DNA of 64,000 bases. It comes from Tanytarsus gracilentus (taxonomy: Eukaryota; Arthropoda; Insecta; Diptera; Chironomidae). Shown here piece after piece: positions 34,292 to 48,080 of this stretch. A model generated the notes under the pieces. It was not told where the DNA came from. It was given only the letters and a program-made list of their open reading frames with translations, and did not search any database. Each line of letters begins with the position of its first letter. The stretch's first letter is position 1. The stretch lies in contig JAXRKN010000042.1 in NCBI GenBank assembly GCA_038502055.1, positions 4,386,001 to 4,450,000 of the forward strand, in the 5' to 3' direction. The translations under genes were made by a program, and so were the position numbers.

Positions 34292-35063
34292 TTAATTAGT
34301 TTTCAATTTTTCAGTAGGATTTTCCATTGCATCCTCTTCTTCAATAAGCCTTTTTGCCAGGAAATAAATCTCAGCTAATGCAATAACAAGCGCACAAATT
34401 ATGCCAAGTAGAAGCCTGAAACCAAAATCCAACGATCCCACTATGAGCTCGATTCCAATAAATCCAAAAGCAAAGCCGGCAATCACTGAGAACACAAATT
34501 GTGCAACGGCTATCATTTGTCGGTTCATTTGTTTGACTGAAAAAAAACACTTTAAATTCACGTGACTCAAATATTTTTAACTTACTTTGAAATGCGATTG
34601 AATCTTCTGGCTCGGTGTGCTTGCGACGACCATCGACATTTCTAACCATTGACTCATATACTCGATTTTGCTGTTGAGCTTTCAGCCTCTCGATCCTTTC
34701 CTCAAGTTCTGGACTCCTTTCGACAATTTCATTTTTAGGCAATTCAATTTTAGCCTCTTCAAGTAAATCACAAAGAAATTCATTGTCATTTAAGCTGATC
34801 TTAACTTCTTTAAGTACTTTTACAGTAACAGAAATTATGTCATTTCTGGAAAGATTCTTCCTCTGTACAGAATCGTTTTTTTCTTCCCTTAATTCATCTG
34901 AAATTTCATAATTTTCCAATTTCCTCAATAAACTTAGCTCATGTTTATCAAACAATATCGGCTTATCTTCTACAGTGTCATTCCTTTTGATCTTATTCAC
35001 AATGCTCTTTGCACTTTTTGGAAAAAATACATTTACTTCGGGAGTTTTCAAAAACGAGATCAT
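34292..35063 (-). CDS. TMEM199: TMEM199/Vma12, V-ATPase assembly factor
   Basis: Two exons: 35063-34586 and 34536-34292, giving 240 residues (human 208). The family is an ER membrane protein needed to assemble the Vo sector of the proton-pumping V-ATPase. A long charged cytosolic part (LRKLENYEISDELREEKNDS, ELEERIERLKAQQQNRVYES) precedes two membrane helices in exon 2 (IAVAQFVFSVIAGFAFGFIG and LLLGIICALVIALAEIYFLA) and a short acidic tail, the usual Vma12 layout. It converges with ORP8. Confidence 0.87.
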
Positions 35064-35255
35064 TTTTATAATGTTTACAATTTTTTTTGCTTTAAAAAAT
35101 GAATAGAACTTTTATATATTAACTTGTTCTGTCCGTCCGAACTTAAGTGAAATTAATTATATAAATATAATGTCCTATAATGTATTCAGGAATTATAAAA
35201 TATTTTTTATCAAAGAAAAATAATTTAATTACGTTAGAAACTAATACAGTCGTAC

Positions 35256-36203
35256 TGCGCAACAACACCCGCGTGTTCGTTTTGATGAATATTTTTTAAT
35301 AAAACACGAGAAATAACTAACGACATATATAAGTGCTTAAAACGTCGTTATATATTAATGTTCGGTATATTAAATATATTGATGATTCATATGAATCATT
35401 CATTCTTTAAATTAAATTAACAGTTGCACGCCAATACCGGAAATCTAAGCAGACAGTTCGTGCTCTTTGACGCATTAAAAAAGAAATAGCAAAATTTAAA
35501 AAATGTTTAAAAACCCACTTGTGGGTGTTACCGCGAAACCCATCATTTCAAATCAGCATTTAAAAATCCCAGGTACATAAATAAAAGTATACTTTTTGTA
35601 TACAATTGTCTATTGAAAATACGTTGGGGCCGAGATTTAAATTTTATTTGGAGCAGGATTTTTGAATTTTAACGGTAACATTTGGCATGTCCCAGGCAGG
35701 TAAAACCATGGTTACATCCGAACAGTTATAGATTTTAAAATAACTTTAGTAGACGAAATTTTGAAAATTTGACCTTGTACGACTTATTTATGACTCTAGG
35801 CTTTAAAAACCCAAGTCCTAAGTACTTCGAACCTATTCCATCCTTACTGACAAAGTCAAGAAATCGTCTATTTCAATCAATTTCTGATCCAATAACGAGT
35901 TCAACGACATACATGATACATGAATCCATAGTTTTGAAAAAATGACATTAGTGGCAGTCCTGACCGGCCATGATGGACATGCCTCAAAAATCCTCAATGT
36001 CAATCGATTGCTGATCCAATGACGAGTTCAACGATACCCATACACGAGAAAATTTGTATTAAAAATGGACATTATGGTTATGACCCGAAAAATCCTAAAT
36101 GGCTGAAACTAGAGCCACAGAGCTACCATCTGGCAAAAACGGACAGACATACATACCGAAGGATAAGAACATAAGCGTTACACTTTGTGGGTTACGCTAA
36201 AAA
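35256..36203 (-). mobile_element. Inverted family-A element(s) between TMEM199 and mummy
   Basis: One copy runs from a 3' end at 35500-35545 (minus strand: GGTAACACCCACAAGTGGGT, with CCCAC-AA-GTGGG) to a 5' end at 36203 (GCGTAACCCACAAAGTGTAA). In between are decayed 120-bp unit pieces (35880-36060: ATCCAATAACGAGTTCAACG, GGCCATGATGGACATG) and the leader GGCTGAAACTAGAGCCACAG. A plus-strand 3' end-like sequence, CAACAACACCCGCGTGTTCG, lies separately at 35263-35290 and may be a second nested fragment. Confidence 0.68.
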
Positions 36204-37122
36204 GGTCATTTTTAAAGAATTTAATAAAATAATGCAATGCACAAATTCCAGATTTAAAAAAATGAATAAAAAAGTCATTATATAAGGGAGCATTGGTAAC
36301 AAGGTAACCACTCGAAACAGATGTTGATGTTGAAAGGTCAACAGCATTTTGATTTCAAAGATTTATAAGAAGTAACGTATTTGTATCGGCAACAACCCCC
36401 TCTCGCTTTCCTCACGCTCAAAACTGCATATATATCATATTATATGTATTCAAAAAGAAAAGGAAATAATTTGTTCAGTTTGAAAGAAACAAAAACAAGT
36501 TTATCTAGACAAGCCTCTATGTTTTTTTTCTCCAGCGCATGTTTAACTAAAAAGTATAAAAATAACAAATAACAACTGATAAATGATAATGAACTAAAAC
36601 ATTTGAACGAATATCAAATTCTTATCAAACACATACTTCTACATGAAATAATTTCCGAAGAAAATCTTTATAGATAGAGGAAATTAAAAGTCATTTTAGC
36701 TATTGAGAAGTAATATGTGGGGGGTCAAATATTAAGAGTGGGAGCAAAAGTAAAAGTCGAAATAATAAATAACTTGGTTTACAAATATAGTCGAGCTTTT
36801 GGCTTTTGGAAAGAGAAAAATTTTCTTTATTGGGAAGGAGTTTGGAGTGTAGAATACATATATATATACAGTTCATTTGGAACCTGCGAAGGCCGAAAAA
36901 ATGTCAAAACTACACAGACAATAAAAAATCAAGTTTTATAAGAGAAGGCGAGTAATGCTTTTTGGTATCTGCAGAGCTCAGTTGCCACTTTCACTCGAAT
37001 TGAGATTGACTTGAGGTGGAGCAGATATTTTAATTTCGTGTAAAAAAGAACTATTTTTTTTACGTGGCTCATTTACATCAGCTGTGTATATTTTTAAACA
37101 GTTATAAAGAGAATATTTGAAA
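36204..37122. other. Upstream region of mummy
   Basis: The promoter and 5' UTR of mummy should lie here; the GC-richer stretch at about 36945-37020 is a plausible 5' UTR exon. No other gene. ORFs of 60-75 codons here lack recognisable features. Confidence 0.45.
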
Positions 37123-38683
37123 ATGACCAAGATCGACTTTGAGCAACTTAAAGAGAAACTGGCACGTTATGGTCAGGAACATTTATTGAGATTTTGGGAG
37201 GAACTGAATGATGAGGAAAAAAATCATTTGGTGGCGGAAATCAATGATCTTGACCTGGAGGAACTTCAACAATTTTTTAAAAGAGCAACGGCATCGCTAG
37301 AGGAGGACTCTAAAAAGCTCGACGATCGGTTGAAGCCAGTTTTAGAGACAACTTTTATGTCAACTCAACGGACTAGTAGGGAGCAACTAAATATTTATGA
37401 GCATGAAGGTAAATAACAAAATGACATAAAATGTAAATGATTCTCGTGATTTTTATAACATTCAGAATTTTAAAATTTTTTAATCAAAAGGTCTTCAACA
37501 AATTGCCAACGGTCATGTTGGCGTGCTTTTGATGGCGGGAGGACAAGGAACAAGACTTGGGTTTGCGCATCCCAAAGGAATGTATGATGTTGGACTATTA
37601 TCGGGCAAATCACTTTTTCGTATTCAAGGCGAGAGAATTCGAAAGCTACAAGAGCTTGCCTCACAAAGATTCCCTGGTAAAAATGGACAAATCACATGGT
37701 ATATAATGACGAGCGAGCATACAATGATTCCGACCAGGAAATATTTTAGAGAAAACAATTATTTTGGTTTGAGGGACGATAATATTGTGATGTTCGAGCA
37801 GGGCAAACTACCTTGTTTTAATTTCGATGGAAAAATATTACTTGATGAAAAGCATCGAATTTCAAAAGCTCCCGATGGAAATGGAGGTCTTTACAGGGCT
37901 TTGCGAGATAGTGGAAAATTAGTGGACATGAAAAGGAGGAATGTGAAATTTTTACACGCACATAGTGTCGATAATATTTTAATTAAAGTAGCTGATCCGA
38001 TTTTCATTGGCTATTGTGTTAAACAAAACGCAGACTGTGCAGCAAAAGTTGTGGAAAAATCTCATCCGAACGAAGCTGTGGGTGTTGTTTGTATGGTCGA
38101 TGGAAAATATCAAGTTGTTGAATATTCTGAGATAATGCAAGCAACTGCAGAGAAAAGAAATGCCGATGGTCGCTTGACATTTAGTGCTGGCAATATTTGT
38201 AATCATTATTTCAACGCTGAGTTCTTAGATAAAATCGGAACAACATATGAAAAACAGTTAAAGCTGCACGTGGCAAAAAAGAAAATTCCTTTCGTTGATA
38301 ATTCTGGTAAAAGAATATTGCCGGATAAACCAAACGGTATCAAAATAGAAAAATTTGTATTTGATGTGTTTGAGTTTGCTGAGAATTTTGCTACTGTTGA
38401 AGTGCCACGTGATACAGAATTCAGTGCTTTAAAAAATGCCGATAGCGCTGGAAAAGATTGTGCACGGACAGCACGTAAAGACATCTATAATCTTCACAGG
38501 AAATATGTCGAGGAAAATGGTGGCGTAGTGGACGTTGAGGAGATTGAAATTTCTCCACTACTTTCTTATGCAGGCGAAGGATTAAATTCTATTGTACAGG
38601 GTAAAATTTTTACCACGCCAACACATTTAACAGCGCCTTATGAAGCGCCCCAACAGGCGCCACTTAAAAATGGTCATTTGTGA
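37123..38683 (+). CDS. mmy: UDP-N-acetylglucosamine pyrophosphorylase
   Basis: Two exons: 37123-37408 and 37491-38683, giving 492 residues (fly Mummy 483). It makes UDP-GlcNAc from UTP and GlcNAc-1-phosphate in the cytosol, the precursor for chitin, N-glycans, O-GlcNAc and GPI anchors. The nucleotide-binding loop VLLMAGGQGTRLGFAHPKGM starts near residue 107, just inside exon 2. Substrate motifs KAPDGNGGLYRAL, HAHSVDNILIKVADP, SAGNICNHYF and PNGIKIEKFVFDVFEFA follow, in order and intact. The ATG at 37123 was chosen over an upstream in-frame TTG. Both exons are strongly coding. Confidence 0.97.
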
Positions 38684-39703
38684 CCACAATAAATTCGAAT
38701 ATTTTACAAGAATGTTAAAAAGGATTTGAATAGCTATACAAATGAGTCCGTTTGCGTACATTCCTTTATATTTAATTTTCCGTACTTTTAATCCTATTCT
38801 TCATACACTTTATTGCACTGTATAAATATGTACCATGTGGTAATCGTTAATGCTAAATTTTTTAATAAACCACGCAAATAATGAAAGTGAAAAGAAAATA
38901 TATATTAAAGGAAATGCCAAAATGTGGAGAATTCAATTCAAAAAGTTTTGCAAAAAAAATATTACCAATATACTTAATGTTGCATAACGGCATGCAATTT
39001 CTACATTTAGTTGTATTTTACTCTACGAATGTGATTTAAGATATTTCGAAATTAAATACAGACGTGTGCAAGAGTATAAAATATTTTACATATTCAGTAT
39101 GATCATCATGTAGCAATCTCATGAACTTTTGTGTTTTTGAATTATGTTTTTTTTTTCCTAAAATGATCTGTCATGTTTTTAGCTAGAAGTGAAATAAAAG
39201 AAATTTTTTCCAGAGAGTAGAATTACGGTAATTAATAAAGAAAAATATTAAATAAAAATGCATAAAACCCAATATAAATCAATTTTTATTAATAATTTTT
39301 AGATGAGCTTTTGTAAAGAATAATAAAACATGTTACTTATACTCATTGATCGATTAATGTTTTGATACTGAACATACATATATATTTTAAATATTTTAGT
39401 TTGTTCGCACCCCAATAGATGACACCCATTTCAAGGGGGCTGGAATAATGTAATTGAAGTTTTTAAATATCATTCTTTAAATTGAAAATAAATGGTTCAA
39501 TGACAAAATAAATTAAAAAGAATTTAAAAACCTATCAGAATTATCAAGTTTTTGAAAAAAATAAAAATCACCATTTGCTACCCCCTAAAAAAGTGTAACA
39601 AATTTTTCTGCCAAGAAATTAATTGTAAATAATAGAAAAGAGATATTTTCTTGTTCTGAATTCCTCTCGCCATCAGGAAAAGTACTGCATAATACAATAA
39701 GAA
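38684..39703. other. mummy 3' UTR and Elongin B 5' region
   Basis: AT-rich, many A/T runs and several AATAAA signals after the mummy stop. The last 50 bases or so are the likely 5' UTR of Elongin B. No gene or repeat recognised. Confidence 0.5.
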
Positions 39704-40138
39704 ATGGTGAGAATTAATTTTTCCGCAAGAAATAAAATGAATCAGCAAAATGTTTTAAACAATGGACTTTTAACCAATTTCATATTTTTGCAGGATGTGT
39801 TTATGATGATAAGACGTAAGAAAACTACCATATTTACAGATGCGAAAGATACAACGAGCGTTCAAGAACTGAAGAAAATGATCGAAGGAATTATGAAGAT
39901 TCCACCTAAGGATCAACGCTTATATAGCAAAGATAATACTGTTATGGATGATGATAAGCAATTGCAGGATTACGGAATTACAATGGTTACAGCTAAAGCA
40001 CAGCAACCGGCTATTCTCTATCTAGTCCTTCGTCAAGAGCATGACTTTGAGCCTCTAGAGATTGTACCTTACTCACAGCCACCAGATCTGCCGGATGTTA
40101 TGAAGCAAGACAGTGTCGCCAACGGGGAACAAGCTTAA
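39704..40138 (+). CDS. EloB: Elongin B
   Basis: Two coding exons: 39704-39706 (only the ATG) and 39794-40138, giving 115 residues (human 118). Elongin B is a ubiquitin-like protein that pairs with Elongin C in the Elongin transcription-elongation complex and in CUL2/CUL5 ubiquitin ligases. The mature start MDVFMMIRRKKTTIFTDAKD is the conserved family N terminus and is obtained only by joining ATG|GTGAGA to TTTTTGCAG|GATGTG. The ubiquitin fold (VQELKKMIEGIMKIPPKDQR) and the SQPPDLPDVMK C-terminal motif are intact. The 87-base intron is in frame and stop-free, so an unspliced reading would add 29 residues after Met1. Confidence 0.95.
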   Translation: MVRINFSARNKMNQQNVLNNGLLTNFIFLQDVFMMIRRKKTTIFTDAKDTTSVQELKKMIEGIMKIPPKDQRLYSKDNTVMDDDKQLQDYGITMVTAKAQQPAILYLVLRQEHDFEPLEIVPYSQPPDLPDVMKQDSVANGEQA

Positions 40139-43100
40139 AGAATATCCTTAAAATAAAGTTTCAAGCTCACATGATGACAAAAGGTGCTTAAAAGCCCCAT
40201 CATGCGACCATAATCAATTTCCATTTTTTTAATCAACCGAAAGAATAATAATAGACTATTTATTACACTCCACGCGAGAAGTTCCGGGTGAGTTATATAG
40301 GAAGTGAGTTTTGACACGAAATGTCTTAACATCTAATCGTAAAATGCACTGAAATGATAATTTTAAGTTTACTTCCTATCATGATTGAATACTATATTTT
40401 CTTCAATTTTTATTGTAAAATTAAAAAAAAATGGTTTGCACTAAAATGTCTTTAAATTTTAAATTTAGTTTAATGGGGTATTTAGGGTTGTTAATTGTTG
40501 AAAAATTTAATTTCAGGACTTTTCTTTGTTCAAATAATCGCCGCCAAATAGAAGGTAATCTTTTAAAAATAATCTTTGTAAGTTTGTAAGTTAGGTTTAT
40601 ATTTTGGAATTTAGACTGATGGAAACCTTCATACGACAAGAAAAATTTCAAAAATAAAAATTTAGTTGAAGACTTGCGATGCGACCCATTCGTTATTATC
40701 AATACCATTATTATCAAAAATTAACAATTTGCCGTTTCTACTGAGATTACTTAAATGTGATGCTGATGCTGATGAATAATTTGAGTTGTGTAACTACCTA
40801 AATATTAAAAACATATTAAGAGCTTGTGTATGTTTTTGCAACATACTTTCTATTAAAATGTTTCCCCATACTAAAACAGAAATATTAATAAAGCTCAACC
40901 TAAATTTCAAATGAAATGCATCTAATTTAACCAGAGCTCGAAATTATAATATTATCTCTTGCCCTGTGTTGTCTAGAACTAAAAACTTGAGGGTACTTGA
41001 TGTAAAATATGAAAATACATTTTGGCAAACGAATAAGGTTTGCGAGCGAGAGAGAAATCTTGTCTTGAAGTTAATTAAAATTTGTGCATCGCATCATTTT
41101 TTTCCCCTCATGATTTATAATGAGAGTATCATACGTGCAAATCATTTTTGCCTTCTTGCCGTTGATGACATCTTTTAAAATTTACATTAAAATATAAAAA
41201 GTTGGAATTCGGAATTATTTTATGAGATCAACAAAAGAGATTAACAAGGTTTTTTCGTTTTTTTTCAACTGCAGAAAAAAATTTTAAAAAATAATTACTT
41301 TGCGATCATTTGCTTTAAAATTTATCCTTAATATAATAATATAACGACTCCGAATAAAAAATCTAATTTTAGAGCTCCGCTCTCTTTTATGTTCGGTTTG
41401 GCGTGAATTCCTCTTTTGTCCATTCTGTCCTTCCTCGAGCCTTAATTGAAAAACTGCGGGGTACAAAAGTTGGGCCTGCCGGATCCCGAACTACTTTCGA
41501 AAACCGATCGGTGGCTCTGTTGGGGTTGTAGAGTCATTTAAGTGATGTGAGCATCTTAACATCTAAACATTAGTAATTAGTTGGCGACGTAACTTGAGAG
41601 GCATTGAATAGTCATTTCGTCATCCATCATGGTCAAGAGTGCCACTAATGTCCATTTTTAGAAATGATTGTTTTGTTTTAAGTTTTTAATTTTTAATAAA
41701 TAACAAAATTTGCAAAATGTGAGCTCTAGAAAAAATAAAAAGCGGATGCTTTTTGCAAGAGAAGAGTACAACTGAAAACACCACGCACCGGGCATACACT
41801 TGTTTAATCTTAAACAAAGTCCCGTACATACATAAAAAATACACGTCTATAATTACAAAAATTACGTTATATCTTCTTATTTAAAACGTAAGCATACATT
41901 TTTTTAGCTACCTTGCGATTTCACTTCCCAAACGCACAAGCTTCAATTCTTCAATTTACGCAAAGATGGAACTAAATGATAAGCTCAGTTCATCATAACT
42001 CAAATATTTTTCCTTCAATCACGAAGAATTTTTCTTGTTGACGTCGTCATCTCGCTAAAATGTTTATTTTTAGTTACCCATAAGCTCTCTTTGTCATTTT
42101 TTCAGATTTCATACTTTCGAGCATGTATGTGAAAATGAGTGTTACGTAACAACAGGTGATTTTTCTTTTCTTTTCATGGATCAGTGGAAAATGTTTTCCA
42201 TATTTCTTCAAAGGGTATATTTTGCATTTTCTACTTTTCAGGATCCATGAAAATTCCATGAGAAACATATTAACGTGAGTTGCTCGATATAAATAAAAGA
42301 AATTTATAATAAGCTTAAGCATTGTGTCACGTAATAATGTGTTTACTCTGTTTAAAATTTAACAAGAATTGATACCGAATAATTTACAGAAGAAAAGAGA
42401 AAAAACCCACAAATGATGTTTGATAGTTTTTGTAAACCGACACCGCGATAAAATTTGATTGTAATCAAAAAAATATGATTTTAAAATGTATGTCATTGTA
42501 TGTTATGGCATTTTAAACAGAAATCAGTATTCTGATATGAAATCATAAAAAGAATCTTTCATAAAGGACTGTTAAATTTTTTACACTTAAAACCTATGGC
42601 GAAACTATTTTCTACCATAATTGTGTGTACTAAGTACTAAAAAATCAATTAATTAAATTTGGTCAACATTTTTTTATAGTTTCCTGGCATTCGCTCCTAT
42701 ATCAAATAATAATTTTTCATCATTAGATTTGGCTTTAAGTGCGAATTAGGGAGTTAGGGAGCTTAATTCAAATTTCAATGTGTGTTGTTCTAATAACGTC
42801 GCGCACAATATATAATTTGCTGTTGTTGTTGAGAGATTGAAGAAAAAGAGCAAAAAGGAAGCCTCTCGGAAAATTTGTATAAGTTCTCTTCTATACATAC
42901 TCTGATTTCCCGGGTTTTCACGTTGATCGTCGCTAATCGGTAGTATTTTTTACCCTGCGAGTGAAGGAGTCGCTATGGGATAGATGTGAGGAAAAAAGAG
43001 CAAATAATTTTCTCGATCGGCAATGCGCACACTTTGCATGTGTATTTGTTTATTGTATTTTCATATTACTTGATGTAAATTTGAAAATTTTCGTCAATTT

Positions 43101-45572
43101 TCTTCGTCGTCGTTTTTATTCTTTCGTTAACCACTAAAAATATTTGACTGAAAATTCACGATCAGTTGTTGTTGATCTTCTCGATTGTGCATAGCTCTCC
43201 CATCGTTCGTACGTGGTGGGCAGAATTAGTTGATTTCTGAAGGCCTTTCTATCGGGTCCTTCTTTTCTCTTCGTTTAAGTGTGTAGTATAATTTAATGTC
43301 AATCGATAAGTGAACATAAAAAAACGGTTAATAATTTTTTGTAAGTGCCAAAGATTCAAATGCAAATTTATGGTGAAATGACATTTTTTATGGACATTAA
43401 AGTGAAAAGAAAAAGAAGTCAGAAAAATGTTGAGCGAAAAAGAATTTTATAATTATACCTTTAAGTGAAAAATTATTGAGGGAAAACCAGATGATGATGA
43501 GAATATGGATGAATTTTTTCTTGAGATTAATTTAATGAGAGAAAGATTGTGATCATAAAAAGTATATTAATATGAGGTTCATCAAATTTCACTTGTGCTG
43601 CGCTAGACTTGCTATCCGCACTTCCAACACACCGAAAATAGATAATTATATAAACTGTTCTTTTTTTCCGCGGTGCAAATAAAATTATGACTTTTCGAAG
43701 AAAATTTAGTACAGATATTAGGTAATAATGTGAAATTGATACTTTTTTTCGTGAAAAAAATTAGCTTTTCGTAAGTAAATGTAAAGGAATAAGAGTCTTT
43801 GAGTATCTATATTTAAACGCGAAGCCAGCTATTAAAAATAATTTTCGAGTTTTCCTCTTTCTATTTTAATATTTTTTTTCCTTTCCTTCGTTCACATAGT
43901 TAGGTACAGCGAAAATATTTAATTATAGAATTGAGCGAGAGAAATGAGTATCGACTGATCCAATGACCTGCCTAGTGGCAGTGAATTTTTTGTTTCTCCC
44001 TCTCACTCCCGTTTGAGTTAATTAATGTGTACGATGGAAGATCCTTGTGCATAATTTAATGGCACGTTTATAAATTAACATCACAATAAGGAATGAGAAT
44101 TAAGCAATGGTTTTAAAATTTAGAGGTTACCTTTTAAAAATGGTCTCTTTTAAAAATATTGAATGTTTTTTTTGCTATAATTCAAACTAAAAACTTATTT
44201 ATATCCATATATGAAAATTAATATCCAAAAAAGTTAAATTTTATCTTATTATAACTCAAAACACATATTTTACAAGAAAAAATAATTAATTAGAATGTTA
44301 GCTAAAATGAATTGCTTGTTCTCAAAAAATAAAAACAAATTAGTTAAAGAAGAATCATCCGCATAATTTGTTTACGATATCTCACTCAACAAAAATACCG
44401 TATTATAACTTTAGAAAGTCCAACAATTGACTCGCAAATTATATTCCGTTTGATGAGAAAGAGAAAAGTTTATTTTTTGTCTAATTTCGTATACGTCTGC
44501 TGCTCCTATAATTAAAAAAGTAAGATGACGCTAACTTTCATCTCATTATTTTTTTGTCTTTTTAAAATCATTAAGTAAAATATGTTTAAAATTTTCCCAA
44601 TTGTTCTAGCCGACCACATGGCTATTTGATAGAGAGAGAGAGAGAGAGAATTTTTTTTATGTGATTATTCGTAACGTATCGAGGAGTGAGAGAGTGAAAA
44701 AATTTGAATTTACTCCGAGGGGCTAGTGCGCTAAGTGTAAATTAATCTTTCCTTCTAAATTATTTATTTTACCATTAAAATATCTTAAATAAGATTGAAT
44801 AAATTTATCTAGAGCTAGATGAATAATTATAGAACACTAAAGGTTGAACAGAGTTAAAGAATATTCGCGAAGCAACTGTAAAACGTATCAAAAGTAAGAT
44901 TTTCTATCGATCAGCATTTTTACTCTGTCTCTGTTCCTTGAAAATTGATTAACAGAAAATTTATTAATGAAACTTTTCATCAAACAAACTGAAAAGTTAT
45001 AAACACTGAGAAAGCAAGGTTTTAACGCCTTTGCTATGCATTGAAATCTCTGCTGCAAATCTGTTTCACAATTTCCCATTTTCTATCATTACTTACAATG
45101 ACGTGTACCCAAAGAAGTCGTCTGTGAAGAGTTGCCGTCGATTTAATAAAAACGAGAGAGAGAAAAAATTATTAAAAACATCAGAAAGAAAAAAGTATTT
45201 GAGGTTACAAGAAAAAATATATGTCGCATTTAAGCAGGCTATTACGAGCTATATAAATACAATTTTTCGATTTCTAAATTTAAGCGAAAAATAAAGAGAG
45301 AGAGAGATAGTGAGAATGGAAATGAATTGCAGCACGAGTGAAATTCATATATATTAAAATATTTTGCAATCAACGGGCCAAAAAAAAGCCATTTAAGCAT
45401 ATTTCCGACATAACGAAAAACTCTTTGCATTGCACCAAGTAAAAAATATAGTACATTAAAAATTTTCGTGCGATTCATGCAAGAATAAAAAAAATATTGA
45501 GCAATTGATTTGTGTGTAATAAGATTATCATATCGCTTTTGTAGAAAAATTGCATCTTAGTAATACGACACA
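40139..45572. other. Long non-coding region upstream of SERCA
   Basis: 5.4 kb without a credible coding exon. It includes the Elongin B 3' UTR, a family-B-like fragment (41370-41665) and a GA run (44631-44649). The less AT-rich zone at about 42780-43330 could hold the SERCA transcription start and a non-coding first exon. A good acceptor (GCATCTTAG at 45552-45560) twelve bases before the SERCA ATG supports a spliced 5' UTR. All of this is inference from composition and splice signals. Confidence 0.45.
41370..41665 (+). mobile_element. Family-B-like repeat fragment
   Basis: It begins with AGAGC-TCC-GCTCT at 41371-41383, the same hairpin as TATAGC-TCC-GCTATA but with changed and still complementary stems. 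It runs through a leader with GAGTCATTTAAGTGATG and ends with part of a 120-bp unit (ATCCATCATGGTCAAGAGTG, CCACTAATGTCCATTTTTAG). No 3' end recognised. Confidence 0.6.
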
Positions 45573-48026
45573 ATGGAAGACGCGCACGCCAAAACAGTTG
45601 AAGAGTGTTTAAAACACTTTCAAACCAATGATGAAATAGGATTAACACCTGAGCAAGTGAAAAACTATCAGGCAAAATATGGACCTAATGGTGAGTAGTC
45701 AGAAAAAAATGATTTAAAACTGGGTTCTCTTTTTATTATTATTACCACTGAAAATTATTCATTTATATCAAAGAAAACAAAGATACACAAAAAACGGGAA
45801 CACCAGATAGTTTGTTGACTCCAGATGATGATGATGAAGGATATGTGTAAACTCATTAAAATTTATGGGGGTATTCATATATTAACATGAACAAGTTCAT
45901 TAGACTCAACAGCCGAAACATTGCATTGTTTTGTATCTTCGTGACTTCTGCCCAAAAATTGTCTTAAACTTTTTGCTCCCTCCGCGACAAGTTTTTGGCT
46001 ATCCTTCAAAAATTAACTTGAAAATTAATTCTCACAAAAAAGATCAAACAAAGAAGCAATAAAAATAGATTTCATTCGATCTGGGACGACGAGCAAATGA
46101 TTCGACTTTCTACATTTCACGTCATTCTAAATCAACCGTAATGAAAAGAATCGCTAAAACATTTGAAAACGTGGATTATTAAAGAGAGTTGGCAATAAAA
46201 ATTTAAGTAGTTTGGATGGTGTGGCAAAAAAGAACAATTAATAGATAAAAGTACCCGACTACAAAGCAAAGTGATGTCATCACACTTCCTTATCGCTTAA
46301 TTTCTCCTAGAGAGGCCACATATAAATATTTTCTGCTTTATATTTAATAATTAAAGTTAACTCCTCTCAACTGTAATTATATTCCGTAATGACGTCTATA
46401 GAGACGTGTGAATCAAATTTTAATTATACATTTTTTAATGCGAAAATCGAATAAGGTAAATTGACATTGAAATGAAACATTCGTATTTTCATATCAATCG
46501 TGTTATTCATTGGAGTGTGAGCAATACCTCACTGTCATTGTGAAGTGAGACTTTAAACGACAACTGTGTGCGTTTGCTTTTCTTATCAGAGATTATTGTT
46601 TTACTCCATATAAATTTAAAATTATTTATAACCCATGATCGAGTTTGCTACGTAGAGCTTTTTTCTCTTATACTTGCTTTGCGCAATAGATCGTTCTTAA
46701 CATAAGCACGGAAATCGAGCGTGCGGGTTGTTTAAACTAATTACGTCAATACGCGAATAGATAGATTCCTCCGAAACAAGAACCGTGACGTAGAAACGTT
46801 AGCAGCAGCAGCCTATTATTTTATTAAACGCACGATCGTACGTAAAAATCGCGCTTGATAAAATTTTTAATTTATACAGCGCACCTTGAAAATGTTGCAT
46901 GATTTTTCTCATGCCAAAATTATATTGCTCATCGTGAATCGGAGAGGGTGTAAAAATTTCTTCTAAAATGGTCGTTTAATTATAAACTGGCTCTTAGTAA
47001 ATCTCCCCGAGAATTATTCGATATACACTTTACCTTGATATTTACCTTGCTTAGATTTAGAGGTGATACGTGCTTTCATCACCATTGTATAAACATCTAA
47101 GTTTGAGTTAATTTTTCTCCGAGATGTAGCTAATATTGAAAAGAGATTTTTCTTGACGTGTAAGCAGAACGTTTCAAAAACCCTTTTTCTCCATACACAA
47201 TTAACGTATATATGTATATTTACGCACGCATCACTCGTTACTGAAAAGTGTTCAAGAGCATCAGACACATTTATATTTTAAAAGAAAAGTCCATAAAGAC
47301 AGGTTAACCGACCTATCTTAATATGTTTATCATCGTCAATGATAAAAAGAAAAAAATTTAGGCAAAATTTACCATTGAACATCATCTAATTATATATTTT
47401 TTATAAATTTACAGAATTACCAGCGGAGGAAGGCAAAACAATATGGCAATTGATCCTCGAACAATTTGATGATCTTTTAGTTAAAATTTTGTTATTGGCT
47501 GCTATTATTTCATTCGTAAGTAAAAAATCTAAACCTTTTCCTTAATTTTTAGGCCTGCAGATCGAGATTATTCTATTACATAACATGTGCACATGCTAGA
47601 AAGAGAGAGATGTCGAGAGTAATAATATTAAATTTTGCCTCCTTTCTCTTGCTATTTTACTTTAACGCTTCATGAAACCCCGAAAATATGTATTTTAAGA
47701 TTTCTCTCATCAGCGTCTTGTAAAAATTTTCCTCTACTTTTTCTTTTGTGCATCCATCCAAATGAGTTGAAAATATTTCGCGTGTACATATTCAGACGTC
47801 TTGGTATGCTTATAATTGTATTTCTCGCAAGCGCGCGCGAGGACTACCATAATCATCATCATGATCGCCAGCTTCAGGGACATGTCTTTGGTCAACTCTC
47901 TTCTCGTGTTTTTTTTATATATTCTCATGCAAAACATATACATGAAGAAAACGAGCTTGGGGCACAGGGTATATTTTTAGAAAATTGTATTTTTGAAAGC
48001 CGAAAAGAATAAATTAGAGTGTGAGA

Positions 48027-48080
<54 letters not shown>

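Noticed and set aside
41440..41530. GC-richer segment with GGATCCCGAAC resembling a tRNA-derived SINE head
   Set aside because: No cloverleaf or convincing A/B boxes could be drawn; the flanks match the family-B leader instead.
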